Part shown: in pieces, positions 1 to 7,508 of the stretch
Layout: the number at the start of each line of letters is the position of its first letter
Numbering within the stretch: the first letter of the stretch is position 1
Origin: Thermomonas sp.
GTDB lineage: Bacteria > Pseudomonadota > Gammaproteobacteria > Xanthomonadales > Xanthomonadaceae
Length of the DNA stretch: 7,508 nucleotides
Direction: 5' to 3'
Assembly: GCA_024711415.1 (NCBI GenBank)
Contig: JANJSW010000335.1
Location: forward strand, 1 to 7,508
The notes under the pieces: generated by a model
Database searches by the model: none
The model's input: the letters and a program-made list of their open reading frames with translations, nothing else
What the model was told of the DNA's origin: nothing
Translations under genes and position numbers: made by a program

Positions 1-66
1 CGAGCGAAAGCGAAAGGCGTGAGGGCATGGAAGCGGCATCTGTGGTGGACGAAGGGCCGCGATCAT
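1..66 (-). CDS. Possible start of a further minus-strand gene (partial, doubtful)
   Basis: Downstream of mgtE an ATG at 66 opens a minus-strand frame that runs to the left edge (MIAALRPPQMPLPC, then to residue 22). GGTGGAGG at 79-86 could be a ribosome binding site, but its 12-nt distance is long. A second ATG at 28, in another frame, would begin MPSRLSLSL, which resembles the start of a signal peptide but has no ribosome binding site. Too little sequence is visible to choose between these or to exclude non-coding DNA. No function can be given. Confidence 0.15.
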   Translation of the reverse strand, partial: MIAALRPPQMPLPCPHAFRFRS

Positions 67-101
67 GCGGGCGCGCCGCCTCCACCTCAATGCCACGGAT
101 T

Positions 102-119
102 TGGCCGCGGATCCGGCCA
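102..119 (-). terminator. Hairpin after mgtE, no U-tract
   Basis: Beginning six bases after the mgtE TGA, the minus strand reads TGGCCG-GATCCG-CGGCCA, a perfect 6-bp stem with a 6-nt loop. It is followed by AATCC rather than a T-run. It may mark the 3' end of the mgtE transcript by processing or Rho-dependent termination, but no canonical intrinsic terminator is present in the last 124 nt. Confidence 0.35.
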
Positions 120-124
120 GTGCC

Positions 125-1486
125 TCAGCGCAGCAACACCACGGTCGCCAGGCCGAGGAAGGTGAAGAAGCCCATCACGTCGGTGACGGTGGTGAGGAAG
201 ATGCTGCTGGCCAGCGCGGGGTCGTAGCCGGCGCGCTTGAGCGTCACCGGCACCAGCACGCCGGCCACGGCGGCGAACACCAGGTTGCAGGTCAGCGCGA
301 CGAAGATCACCAGCGACAGCCCCACGCTGTGGAACCAGGCCAGCACGATCAACCCCAGCACCGCCCCCAGCACCAGCCCGTTGAGCAGGGCCACGCGGGC
401 TTCCTTCCACAGCAGCGGCCTGATGTTGGACGCGCCCACCTGGCCCAGCGCGAGGCCGCGCACCATCAGCGCCAGCACCTGGGTGCCGGCGTTGCCGCCC
501 ATGCCGGCGACGATCGGCATCAGCACCGCCAGCGCCACCAGCTTGTCGATGGTGGCCTCGAACTGGCCGACCACGCTGGCGGCCAGGAAGGCGGTGCACA
601 GGTTGATCGACAGCCACACCAGCCGGCGGCGCATTGCGCGCCAGACGGGGCTGAACAGGTCCTCGTCCTCGTCCAGGCCGGCCGCCGACAGCACCTGGTG
701 CTCGGCCTGCTCGCGGATGATGTCGACCACGTCGTCGATGGTGATGCGGCCCAGCAGGATGTTGTTGTCGTCCACCACCGGCGCGGAAATCCAGTCGTGG
801 TCGGAGAACTGCCGGGCCACTTCGCTGGAGGTCTCGTTGACGTCGATGGCCGGCTGCTCGTCGTCCAGCAGCTGGTTGATCGGGGTGCCGGCCTCGTGGG
901 TCAGCAGCGCCTGCAGCGCGATCCGGCCGAGGTACTGGTGGCGCTTGCTGACCACGTACAGGTGGTCGGTGTGGTCGGGCAGCTCGCCGCGCAGGCGCAG
1001 GTAGCGCAGCACCACGTCGATGGTGGTGTCGGCGCGCACCGTCACCACGTCCGGGTTCATCAGGCGGCCGGCGCTGTCCTCGTCGTAGGACAGCACCTGC
1101 TCCAGCCGCTCGCGGTTCTCGCGGTCCATCGACTTCAGGACTTCGTCGATCACCGTGTCCGGCAGGTCTTCGACCAGGTCGGCGAGATCGTCGATGTCGA
1201 GGTCGGACGCAGCCGCGACCAGTTCGTCCTGGTCCATGTCCGCGATCAGGCCTTCGCGCACCTCGTCGCCGACGTGCACCAGCACCTCGCCGTCGTCCTC
1301 CGGATCGACCAGCCCCCAGACCACGGTGCGCTTGCCTGGCGGCAGCGATTCCAGCAGGTTGCCGATCTCGGCCGGCGACAGCGTATTGACCAGCCGCCGC
1401 ACCGGGCCCAGCCGGCCGCTGTCCAGCGCGTCGCTGAGCAGGCGCAGCTGGCGCGCGGTCTTGTCGTGGCGGATGGGTTCGGCCAT
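125..1486 (-). CDS. mgtE: Magnesium transporter MgtE
   Basis: The 453-aa protein is a Mg2+-gated Mg2+ channel of the inner membrane. Cytoplasmic parts come first: the acidic superhelical MgtE N domain (about 30-135, e.g. LSPAEIGNLLESLPP at 36-50 and DLADLVEDLP at 100-109) and a CBS pair (about 136-260, beginning SAGRLMNPDVVTV). A plug-helix region with DEDEDLFSP leads into five hydrophobic membrane segments (about 285-453). LMPIVAGMGGNAGTQ (322-336) and LTTVTDVMGFFTFLG (431-445) are the channel motifs, and D436 is the pore aspartate that binds Mg2+. The length and all three modules are complete. The ATG at 1486 gives the family-typical start; no strong ribosome binding site precedes it. The 174-nt upstream gap with its own candidate promoter suggests at least partly independent transcription from the PTS genes. 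Confidence 0.97.
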   Translation of the reverse strand: MAEPIRHDKTARQLRLLSDALDSGRLGPVRRLVNTLSPAEIGNLLESLPPGKRTVVWGLVDPEDDGEVLVHVGDEVREGLIADMDQDELVAAASDLDIDDLADLVEDLPDTVIDEVLKSMDRENRERLEQVLSYDEDSAGRLMNPDVVTVRADTTIDVVLRYLRLRGELPDHTDHLYVVSKRHQYLGRIALQALLTHEAGTPINQLLDDEQPAIDVNETSSEVARQFSDHDWISAPVVDDNNILLGRITIDDVVDIIREQAEHQVLSAAGLDEDEDLFSPVWRAMRRRLVWLSINLCTAFLAASVVGQFEATIDKLVALAVLMPIVAGMGGNAGTQVLALMVRGLALGQVGASNIRPLLWKEARVALLNGLVLGAVLGLIVLAWFHSVGLSLVIFVALTCNLVFAAVAGVLVPVTLKRAGYDPALASSIFLTTVTDVMGFFTFLGLATVVLLR

Positions 1487-1520
1487 GCGCGGCGTCCGGT
1501 GGCGGGGTGGGCCGCGACCG

Positions 1521-1539
1521 GGGCATCGAAGCGATGCCC
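1521..1539 (-). other. Stem-loop in the predicted mgtE leader
   Basis: The minus strand reads GGGCATCG-CTT-CGATGCCC, a perfect 8-bp inverted repeat with a 3-nt centre, or 7 bp with a more relaxed 5-nt loop. It lies between the predicted mgtE promoter and the mgtE start, so it would be in the mRNA leader, ending about 35 nt before the ATG. It may influence mRNA stability or translation, or be a protein-binding palindrome. It is not an M-box Mg2+ riboswitch: the leader is far too short. Confidence 0.4.
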
Positions 1540-1576
1540 TGCGAGCCGCAGCGGATCAGGCGTTCATAGTGCGGGC

Positions 1577-1605
1577 ATTATCGCCCGTCGCGGTGGCGGT
1601 GCCCA
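1577..1605 (-). promoter_or_regulatory. Putative sigma-70 promoter of mgtE
   Basis: In the 174-nt gap between ptsI and mgtE the minus strand has TGGCAC-like -35 sequence (TGGGCA at 1605-1600, 4 of 6 consensus bases), an exact 17-bp spacer, and GATAAT (1582-1577, 5 of 6 bases of TATAAT). This is a conspicuous AT-rich hexamer in very GC-rich DNA. It predicts a transcript start near 1570 and a leader of about 84 nt before the mgtE ATG. The -10 is flanked by the inverted repeat CGGGC/GCCCG (1583-1587 and 1572-1576), which could be a binding site for a regulator or chance. It is a sequence-only prediction. Confidence 0.5.
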
Positions 1606-1641
1606 CCCCAAAACGGTAGCGGATGCGATGGATGTGCCTGC

Positions 1642-1660
1642 GCAACCGCGCGGGCGGCGC
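1642..1660 (-). terminator. Imperfect GC hairpin immediately after the ptsI stop
   Basis: From the first base after the ptsI TGA the minus strand can fold as GCGCCGC, a CCGC loop, then GCGGT. This gives a 4-bp GC core plus a G-U pair, with two more pairs possible across a one-base bulge. It is weaker than the rpoN and rapZ hairpins and lacks a U-tract. It is listed because its position matches theirs. In DNA this GC-rich, short stems are common by chance. Confidence 0.2.
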
Positions 1661-3381
<1,721 letters not shown>

Positions 3382-3382
<1 letters not shown>

Positions 3383-3651
3383 CAGCTGTCCTCGTCGAAG
3401 CGACGCTCGAACAGCGCTGTCGCGGCATCGGCGGCGGCCTGTTCGTCCTCGCCGTCGACGCGCAGCACCACTTCCGCGCCGGGGCCGGCGGCCAGCAGCA
3501 TCACCCCCATGATGCTCTTGGCGTTGACCTCGCGGCCGCGCGCTTCCAGCGTGGCCTGGCAGCGGAAACCGGACAGCAGCTGCACCAGCTTGGCGGTGGC
3601 GCGCGCATGCAGGCCGAGGCGGTTGGTGATGGTCAGTTCGCGGCGGATCAC
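3382..3651 (-). CDS. ptsH: Phosphocarrier protein HPr
   Basis: The 89-aa protein is HPr, which carries phosphate from enzyme I to EIIA proteins. H15 lies in NRLGLHARAT with R17 beside it, the active-site pair for phosphotransfer. S46 lies in NAKSIMGVMLLAAG, the regulatory site phosphorylated by HprK, with the following hydrophobic helix that the kinase recognises. Both sites are intact, so the protein can in principle integrate PEP-dependent and ATP-dependent signals. The start codon is GTG at 3651, preceded by GGAG about seven bases upstream in CGGAGAACGCGC; the length and the MIRRELTI start fit the family. The stop codon shares a base with the ptsI start (TGATG), so HPr and enzyme I are probably translationally coupled. 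Placement between EIIA and enzyme I fits one phosphorelay operon. Confidence 0.97.
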
Positions 3652-3681
3652 GCGCGTTCTCCGCGGCGGCGGTGGCAGGGG

Positions 3682-4074
3682 TCAGGCGTCATCGAGGATG
3701 GCTCCATTGCGCGAACCGGCGGCGGCCACCGACGGCAGATCGTCCAGATCCAACTCCGCGTAGTTCATCACCCGCAGCAGCATCGGCAGGCTCAGCGCCG
3801 ACACCCGTCGCGCCGGTGTGCCGATCCGCGCCAGCTTGGCGGCGATGTTGGCGGGGGTGGCGCCGTACAGGTCGGTCAGCAGCAGCACGCCATGGCCGCC
3901 GTCGACCCGGCGCATCGCCGCGCTGGCCAGCGGCAGCATCGCGTCGGGGTCAGCGTCGAACGGCACCTCGAACGCCTCGCAGGCCAGCGGCAGATTGCGC
4001 AGCAGGCGCGTGGCCACCGCCAGCAGCGCGCTGCCGACGCCTTCATGGGTGACGAGGAGGATGCCGACGGACAT
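3682..4074 (-). CDS. PTS EIIA component, mannose family (ManX N-terminal-like)
   Basis: The 130-aa protein is a stand-alone EIIA of the mannose superfamily, a cytoplasmic phosphocarrier that takes phosphate from HPr. The likely phospho-histidine is H10 in ILLVTHEG, the same position as H10 of E. coli ManX. LLLTDLYGATPANIAAKLA (64-82) and LSLPMLLRVMNY (94-105) match the conserved segments of the fold. E. coli ManX carries an EIIB domain after EIIA; here the protein ends after EIIA, and no EIIB, EIIC or EIID gene is in the window, so a regulatory role or phosphotransfer to unlinked partners is likely. The gene starts at the ATG at 4074; there is no clear Shine-Dalgarno sequence (GCGGG directly precedes the start). 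It lies 91 nt after rapZ and 30 nt before ptsH. The name manX is often used for such genes but would overstate what is known. Confidence 0.93.
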   Translation of the reverse strand: MSVGILLVTHEGVGSALLAVATRLLRNLPLACEAFEVPFDADPDAMLPLASAAMRRVDGGHGVLLLTDLYGATPANIAAKLARIGTPARRVSALSLPMLLRVMNYAELDLDDLPSVAAAGSRNGAILDDA

Positions 4075-4138
4075 CCCGCAAACTTAACAGACGCAGGCGA
4101 TGCCGCGAAAGCGTTCCGGCGCGGATTTGTGCGCGCGT

Positions 4139-4164
4139 CCGCCGCGCACCCGGGGCCGCGGCGG
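4139..4164 (-). terminator. Strong GC hairpin one base after the rapZ stop, no U-tract
   Basis: The minus strand reads CCGCCGCG, a 10-nt loop, then CGCGGCGG: a perfect all-GC 8-bp stem in the 91-nt rapZ-EIIA spacer. The arms are 4157-4164 and 4139-4146. No T-run follows, so it fits a weak attenuator, an RNase-processing or 3'-stability element, or a Rho-assisted end better than an intrinsic terminator. Further down this spacer is TGTTAAGTTTGCGGG directly before the EIIA ATG. It is AT-richer than its surroundings but is not a convincing promoter. Confidence 0.4.
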
Positions 4165-4165
4165 G

Positions 4166-5035
4166 TCAGTCCAGCTCGCGATGATGCACGGCCACTTCCG
4201 CCCAGCCGCTTTCGCGGCAGTGGCGGGCCAGCCGCTCGGCCAGATACACCGAACGGTGGCGGCCGCCGCTGCAGCCGAACGCGATGGTGGCGTAGCTGCG
4301 GGTTTCCGAACGCAGCTTGGGCAGCCAGCTGTCGAGGAAGGCCTGCACCTGGCCGGCATAGGCGATCACGTCGGGTTCGGCGTCCAGGTGTTCGCGCACC
4401 TCCGGGTCGCGCCCGGACAGTGGCCGCAGGCGCGCATCCCAGTGCGGATTGGGCAGCACCCGCGCGTCGAACACGAAGTCGGCATCGGGCGGCACCCCGT
4501 GGCGGTAGGCGAACGACTGGAACAGCAGGGACAGCCCGGTGCCGGACAGGCCGAACTCGGCCAGGATGCGGCGGCGCATCTGGTGGACGTTGAGGTCGCT
4601 GGTGTCGATGCGGATGTCGGCGATCTGCCGCAGCGGCTTCAGCGCCTGCCGATCCAGCGAGATCGCGTCCGCCAGCACCAGTCCGAGGTGGCTGAGCGGG
4701 TGGCGGCGGCGGGTGTCGGCGTAGCGGCGCAGGATCACTTCGTCGCTGGCCTCCAAGTACAGCAGGCGCGGGTTGGCGCCCAGCGCGCCGACCTGCGACA
4801 GCGCGGTGGGCACCTCCGCCAGGTCGCCGAGATTGCGGGCATCGATGACGACCGCGATCTTCGACGGTGCCGATTCGCCGTTCTGCAGCAGGCGGACGAA
4901 CGCCGGCAGCAACTCCGCCGGCAGGTTGTCCACGCAGTAGTAGCCGAGGTCCTCCAGCGTGTGCAGCGCGCCGGACTTGCCGGAACCGGACATGCCGCTG
5001 ACGATCAGCATGGTGGGCATCTCGCGGGCGTTCAT
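4166..5035 (-). CDS. rapZ: RNase adapter/GlcN6P-sensing P-loop protein RapZ (YvcJ family)
   Basis: The 289-aa protein has Walker A GMSGSGKS (14-21), then [23 protein letters not shown] (22-44), VVIDARN (62-68), [13 protein letters not shown] (144-156), and the conserved C-terminal [16 protein letters not shown] (254-269). In E. coli RapZ senses glucosamine-6-phosphate and delivers the sRNA GlmZ to RNase E, so controlling glmS; in other bacteria YvcJ-type proteins have less defined regulatory roles. The C-terminus stops at HHRELD, without the short basic tail (KRKP) that E. coli RapZ uses for sRNA binding, so an RNA-adapter role should not be assumed. The ATG at 5035 overlaps the hprK stop by 4 nt, suggesting translational coupling. 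An internal ATG six codons in (MPTMLIVSG) is a possible alternative. Identity is certain; the biochemical role in this organism is inferred. Confidence 0.95.
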   Translation of the reverse strand: MNAREMPTMLIVSGMSGSGKSGALHTLEDLGYYCVDNLPAELLPAFVRLLQNGESAPSKIAVVIDARNLGDLAEVPTALSQVGALGANPRLLYLEASDEVILRRYADTRRRHPLSHLGLVLADAISLDRQALKPLRQIADIRIDTSDLNVHQMRRRILAEFGLSGTGLSLLFQSFAYRHGVPPDADFVFDARVLPNPHWDARLRPLSGRDPEVREHLDAEPDVIAYAGQVQAFLDSWLPKLRSETRSYATIAFGCSGGRHRSVYLAERLARHCRESGWAEVAVHHRELD

Positions 5036-5988
5036 TGCGCTGCGTGCTCGAGGAAGTGGCTGTGGCGGGCCATGAACGCGGCTGCGGGATCGATGCCCTT
5101 GCTGCGCAGGATGTGCATGCGGGTGGCGGCCTCGGTGAGCACCGCCAGGTTGCGCCCGGCCATCACCGGGATGGTGATCATCGGCACGTCGAGATCGAGC
5201 ACGCGGCGGATGCCGAGGTCGCCGGTCAGCCGCTCCATGCCGCCGGGGCTGGGCTCCAGCGACGGCTTGCTGAGGTGGACGATCAGGCGCAGGTACTTGT
5301 TCCGCTTGACCGCGGTGTCGCCGAACATCTGCCGGATGTTGAGCACGCCGAGGCCGCGCAGCTCCAGCATGTCCTGCAGCAGCTCCGGGCAGGCGCCGTC
5401 GAGCACGTCGGGCGCGATCTGGGTGAACTCCGGCGCGTCGTCGGCGACCAGCCGATGGCCGCGGGTGACCAGCTCCAGCGCCAGCTCGCTCTTGCCGGAG
5501 CCGGATTCGCCGGTGATCAGCACGCCGATGGAGTAGATCTCCATGAACACGCCGTGCAGGGTGACCCGCGGCGCCAGCGTGCGCGCCAGGATGTACTGCA
5601 GGTGGTTGAGCAGTTCATGGCCGCGCCGCGGCGACACCCACAGCGGCGTGTCGGATTCCTCCGCGGCGATGCGCAGGTCCTCCGGGCATGACTGGCTCTT
5701 GCTGATGACCAGCGCCAGCGGGCGGAAGTCGATGATCTTGTGGATGGTTTCCCAGCGCTGGCGGGCGTCCAGCCCGTCCAGCCATTCCAGTTCCTCGGTG
5801 CCGAGGATCTGCACCTTGTTGGGGTAGATGGCGTTGAGGTAGCCCGCCAGCGAAGGCCGGCGGGCCACCGTGTCCACCGCTTCCAGCACGCGCTGGCCGC
5901 CGGTTTCCTGCCCGGCCACCCAGCGCAGCGACAGCCGCTCCTGCTGGTTGGCGAACAGCTCGGCGGCGGTGATGCGGGCGGCGCTCAT
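5032..5988 (-). CDS. hprK: HPr kinase/phosphorylase
   Basis: This bifunctional enzyme phosphorylates HPr on Ser46 using ATP or PPi and removes the phosphate by phosphorolysis. The 318 aa equal the full-length family, with an N-terminal domain (about 1-130) and a P-loop catalytic domain (about 131-318). Visible motifs are LHGV with H145, Walker A GESGSGKS (160-167), VADDA with D184, the HprK signature [15 protein letters not shown] (209-223), and [14 protein letters not shown] (277-290). It is therefore not the N-terminally truncated alphaproteobacterial form. It starts 39 nt after hpf. No purine-rich ribosome binding site precedes the ATG, but a nearer upstream in-frame start is not evident. 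Its TGA overlaps the rapZ ATG as ATGA. The partner HPr, with Ser46, is encoded three genes downstream. Family identity is certain; the balance of kinase and phosphorylase activity cannot be read from sequence. Confidence 0.97.
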   Translation of the reverse strand: MSAARITAAELFANQQERLSLRWVAGQETGGQRVLEAVDTVARRPSLAGYLNAIYPNKVQILGTEELEWLDGLDARQRWETIHKIIDFRPLALVISKSQSCPEDLRIAAEESDTPLWVSPRRGHELLNHLQYILARTLAPRVTLHGVFMEIYSIGVLITGESGSGKSELALELVTRGHRLVADDAPEFTQIAPDVLDGACPELLQDMLELRGLGVLNIRQMFGDTAVKRNKYLRLIVHLSKPSLEPSPGGMERLTGDLGIRRVLDLDVPMITIPVMAGRNLAVLTEAATRMHILRSKGIDPAAAFMARHSHFLEHAAQ

Positions 5989-6027
5989 GCGGCGTGGGGC
6001 GAAGGGAGGACAGTCATCGGCGCCGGC

Positions 6028-6354
6028 TCAGTCTTCCGCGCTCATCCGGGCCAGCCCTTCGCTGCGGCGCTGCTCGACCTGCTTTTCCTTGTGCTTGATC
6101 AATTGCCGGTCCAGCTTGTCCACCAGCAGGTCGATCGCCGCGTACATGTCCTGGCCCACGGCATCGGCGTGCAGCTTGCGGCCGGCCAGGGTGACGTTGG
6201 CCTCGGCCTTGTGCTCCGGCTTGTCCAGGCCAAGCTGGACGCGGATCTCGCAGTCGCCTTCGAAGTGCCGGCCCAGCCGCTCGAAGCGGGTCTCCACGTA
6301 GCTGCGCAGCGCGGGTGTGACGTCCATCTGCTGGCCGTAGGTTTCGATCTGCAT
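6028..6354 (-). CDS. hpf: Short-form ribosome hibernation promoting factor
   Basis: The 108-aa product belongs to the HPF/YfiA family, which binds the decoding region of the 30S subunit in stationary or starved cells, blocks mRNA and tRNA access, and in the short form promotes 100S dimers together with RMF. The start MQIETYGQQMDVTPALRSYV, the middle GRKLHADAVGQDMYAAID and the end LVDKLDRQLIKHKEK match E. coli HPF (95 aa) closely along its whole length. A short charged tail ending in ARMSAED follows. The C-terminal dimerisation domain of long HPF is absent. The ATG at 6354 is chosen over the TTG at 6372 because of the ribosome binding site between them. It sits after rpoN as in many proteobacteria. 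In E. coli ptsN would follow, but here hprK does. Confidence 0.96.
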   Translation of the reverse strand: MQIETYGQQMDVTPALRSYVETRFERLGRHFEGDCEIRVQLGLDKPEHKAEANVTLAGRKLHADAVGQDMYAAIDLLVDKLDRQLIKHKEKQVEQRRSEGLARMSAED

Positions 6355-6358
6355 CTTG

Positions 6359-6366
6359 ACCTCCTT
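6359..6366 (-). promoter_or_regulatory. Strong ribosome binding site of hpf
   Basis: The minus strand reads AAGGAGGT-CAAG-ATG, a near-perfect Shine-Dalgarno sequence just ahead of the ATG at 6354. It decides the start of hpf: an in-frame TTG at 6372 would place this sequence inside the coding region and add six residues not found in the family. It is the strongest ribosome binding site noticed in the window, which fits a protein that must be made in amounts comparable to ribosomes. Confidence 0.85.
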
Positions 6367-6393
6367 CTGCAATGGCGCGGGCGGGGTGCTCGC

Positions 6394-6411
6394 GCCGGTG
6401 GGCGCACCGGC
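6394..6411 (-). terminator. GC hairpin directly after the rpoN stop, no U-tract
   Basis: Read on the minus strand, GCCGGTG-CGCC-CACCGGC forms a perfect 7-bp stem with a 4-nt loop, beginning at the first base after the rpoN TGA. No run of T follows, so it is not a canonical intrinsic terminator. It could cause partial termination, or act as an RNA processing or 3'-stabilising element that uncouples rpoN from hpf. The inverted repeat is seen directly; its role is inferred. Confidence 0.4.
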
Positions 6412-7508
6412 TCAGCCGATGCGCATACGCTCGTGCGATGCCGGGATCTGCAGGGCTTCGCGGTATTTCGCCACCGTCCGCCTCGCCACCGGCACGCCTT
6501 CCGCCTTCAACGTATCGGCAAGCCGTGCATCCGACAAGGGCTTGCGCGGGTTCTCCGCGGCCACCAGCTGGCGGATGCGGTCCTGGATCGCGGTGCTGGA
6601 CGCACTGCCGCCATCGTCGGTGCCGATGCCGGAAGCGAAGAAGTCGCGCAGCGCCAGCGTTCCGCGCGGCGTTCGCAGGTATTTGCGGGCGATTGCGCGC
6701 GACACCGTGGACTCGTGCAGGCCCAGCCCCGCGGCCACGCCGCGCAGGGTCAGTGGACGCAGCGCCTGCGGGCCGAATTCCAGGAATGCGACCTGTTCGC
6801 GCACCAGCCAGCGCACCACCCGCAGCAGGGTATCGGCGCGCGCTTCCAGCCCCTTCAGCAGCCAGCGCGCTTCCTGCAGGTGGCCGCGCAGGTAATCGGC
6901 GTCGCCGGCGCTGGCGTGGCGGATCATCTGCTGGTAGTCGCGCTGGATCGCCACCCGCGGCAGCGCCCCGGCCGCCAGGGCCACCCGCCACAGCCCTTGC
7001 TGGCGCCAGGCCACGCAGTCGGGGCGGATGTAGCTGCCGGCGGGCAGGGCGCCGTGCTGGGCGCCGGGGCGCGGATCCAGCGTGCGCAGCAGCTGTACCG
7101 CGGCTTCCGCCGCTGCCTTGGGGCAGCCGAGCAGGGCGCTGACGCCATCGATGCCCTGTTTCGGCAGCTGCGGCAGCGGGCCGGCCGCGATCGCGCACGC
7201 CAGCGCGCGCGCGGGTGTATCCGCCGGCAATGCCTGCAGCTGCAGGCGCAGGCATTCGCCGAGGTCGCGCGCACCCACACCGACCGGGTCGAACTGCTGG
7301 ATGCGATGCAGCACCGGCAGCATGTCTTCGGGCGTGGCGTCGATGTCGGGGCGCAGGCTGGCAGCCAGCGCCGGCAGGTCTTCGCGCAGGTAGCCGTCGT
7401 CGTCGATGGCGTCGATCAGCGCGATCCCGATGCGGGTGTCGCGCGGACTGAAATGGCCAAGGTGCAGCTGCCACAGCAGGTGATCCTGCAGGCTGTCCTC
7501 TGCGTCCG
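6412..7508 (-). CDS. rpoN: RNA polymerase sigma-54 factor, 5' end outside window
   Basis: Sigma-54 directs core RNA polymerase to -24/-12 promoters that need an AAA+ activator. The frame is open to the right edge of the window, so about 364 C-terminal residues are visible; the family is usually about 470-480 aa, and the Q-rich activator-interacting region I is missing here. The visible part opens with the family motif LQDHLLWQL and continues through the core-binding domain (FDPVGVGARDLGECLRLQL, then LDPRPG). Next comes the C-terminal DNA-binding domain with a helix-turn-helix (GVAAGLGLHESTVSRAIARK), the segment FFASGI followed by ASSTAIQDRI, and the RpoN box ARRTVAKYRE (6457-6486), which reads the -24 element. 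The protein ends in SHERMRIG and TGA at 6414-6412. An ATG at 7323 lies inside the core-binding domain and is not the real start. The gene appears intact as far as seen and heads the cluster with hpf next. Confidence 0.98.
   Translation of the reverse strand, partial: DAEDSLQDHLLWQLHLGHFSPRDTRIGIALIDAIDDDGYLREDLPALAASLRPDIDATPEDMLPVLHRIQQFDPVGVGARDLGECLRLQLQALPADTPARALACAIAAGPLPQLPKQGIDGVSALLGCPKAAAEAAVQLLRTLDPRPGAQHGALPAGSYIRPDCVAWRQQGLWRVALAAGALPRVAIQRDYQQMIRHASAGDADYLRGHLQEARWLLKGLEARADTLLRVVRWLVREQVAFLEFGPQALRPLTLRGVAAGLGLHESTVSRAIARKYLRTPRGTLALRDFFASGIGTDDGGSASSTAIQDRIRQLVAAENPRKPLSDARLADTLKAEGVPVARRTVAKYREALQIPASHERMRIG

Noticed and set aside
87..1526. A 479-codon minus-strand frame overlapping mgtE.
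   Set aside because: It is a shifted-frame shadow with arginine/glycine/proline-rich translation; the mgtE frame carries CBS and channel motifs.
1487..1660. M-box Mg2+ riboswitch upstream of mgtE.
   Set aside because: The predicted leader is about 84 nt and shows only one simple stem-loop, not the multi-helix M-box.
4075..4100. TGTTAAGTT just before the EIIA gene as an extended -10 promoter giving a leaderless mRNA.
   Set aside because: Only 3 of 6 -10 bases match and there is no matching -35 element; the AT-rich patch alone is too little evidence.
6355..6372. TTG at 6372 as the start of hpf (114 aa).
   Set aside because: The extension encodes QKEV because it is the Shine-Dalgarno sequence itself; the ATG at 6354 matches the family start.
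6367..6411. Possible sigma-54 promoter ahead of hpf (CATTGCAG resembles a -12 element).
   Set aside because: No GG-containing -24 element occurs at the required distance.
6014..7474. A 486-codon minus-strand frame overlapping rpoN and hpf.
   Set aside because: It is a shifted-frame shadow rich in A, R, P and G. The overlapping rpoN and hpf frames carry clear family motifs.

Overview
The window is a very GC-rich (roughly 70% by eye) chromosomal segment in which every real gene lies on the minus strand and the genes are packed like an operon. In transcription order (high to low coordinates) they are the 3' part of rpoN (sigma-54), hpf, hprK, rapZ, a mannose-family PTS EIIA, ptsH (HPr), ptsI (enzyme I) and mgtE (Mg2+ transporter). 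This order, the full-length proteobacterial HprK and the protein sequences point to a gammaproteobacterium of the Xanthomonadales (Xanthomonas/Lysobacter/Luteimonas-like). That assignment rests on remembered gene order and protein resemblance, not on a search.

Layout: rpoN enters from the right edge without its N-terminus and ends at 6412. A 57-nt spacer with a perfect hairpin separates it from hpf (6354-6028). After 39 nt comes hprK (5988-5032), which overlaps rapZ (5035-4166) by ATGA. A 91-nt spacer with a strong GC hairpin leads to the EIIA gene (4074-3682). Then come ptsH (3651-3382, GTG start) and ptsI (3382-1661), which share a TGATG junction. A 174-nt gap holds a plausible sigma-70 promoter and a stem-loop before mgtE (1486-125). 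The last 124 nt contain a hairpin and possibly the first codons of another minus-strand gene. No gene-free stretch exceeds 174 nt.

How the genes fit together: enzyme I (H190) should pass phosphate from PEP to HPr (H15) and then to EIIA (H10). HPr also has a seryl site (S46), and an intact HPr kinase/phosphorylase is encoded in the same cluster. No EIIB or EIIC permease is visible, so the set looks like a regulatory PTS that may also serve permeases encoded elsewhere. The rpoN-hpf-rapZ part resembles the E. coli rpoN operon, but ptsN (EIIA-Ntr) is absent from its usual place after hpf. No RNA genes, mobile elements, CRISPR arrays or pseudogenes were seen. The window is mostly a conserved housekeeping/regulatory locus. 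The points of interest are its hybrid PTS make-up, the missing ptsN, the RapZ C-terminus and the hairpins next to stop codons.
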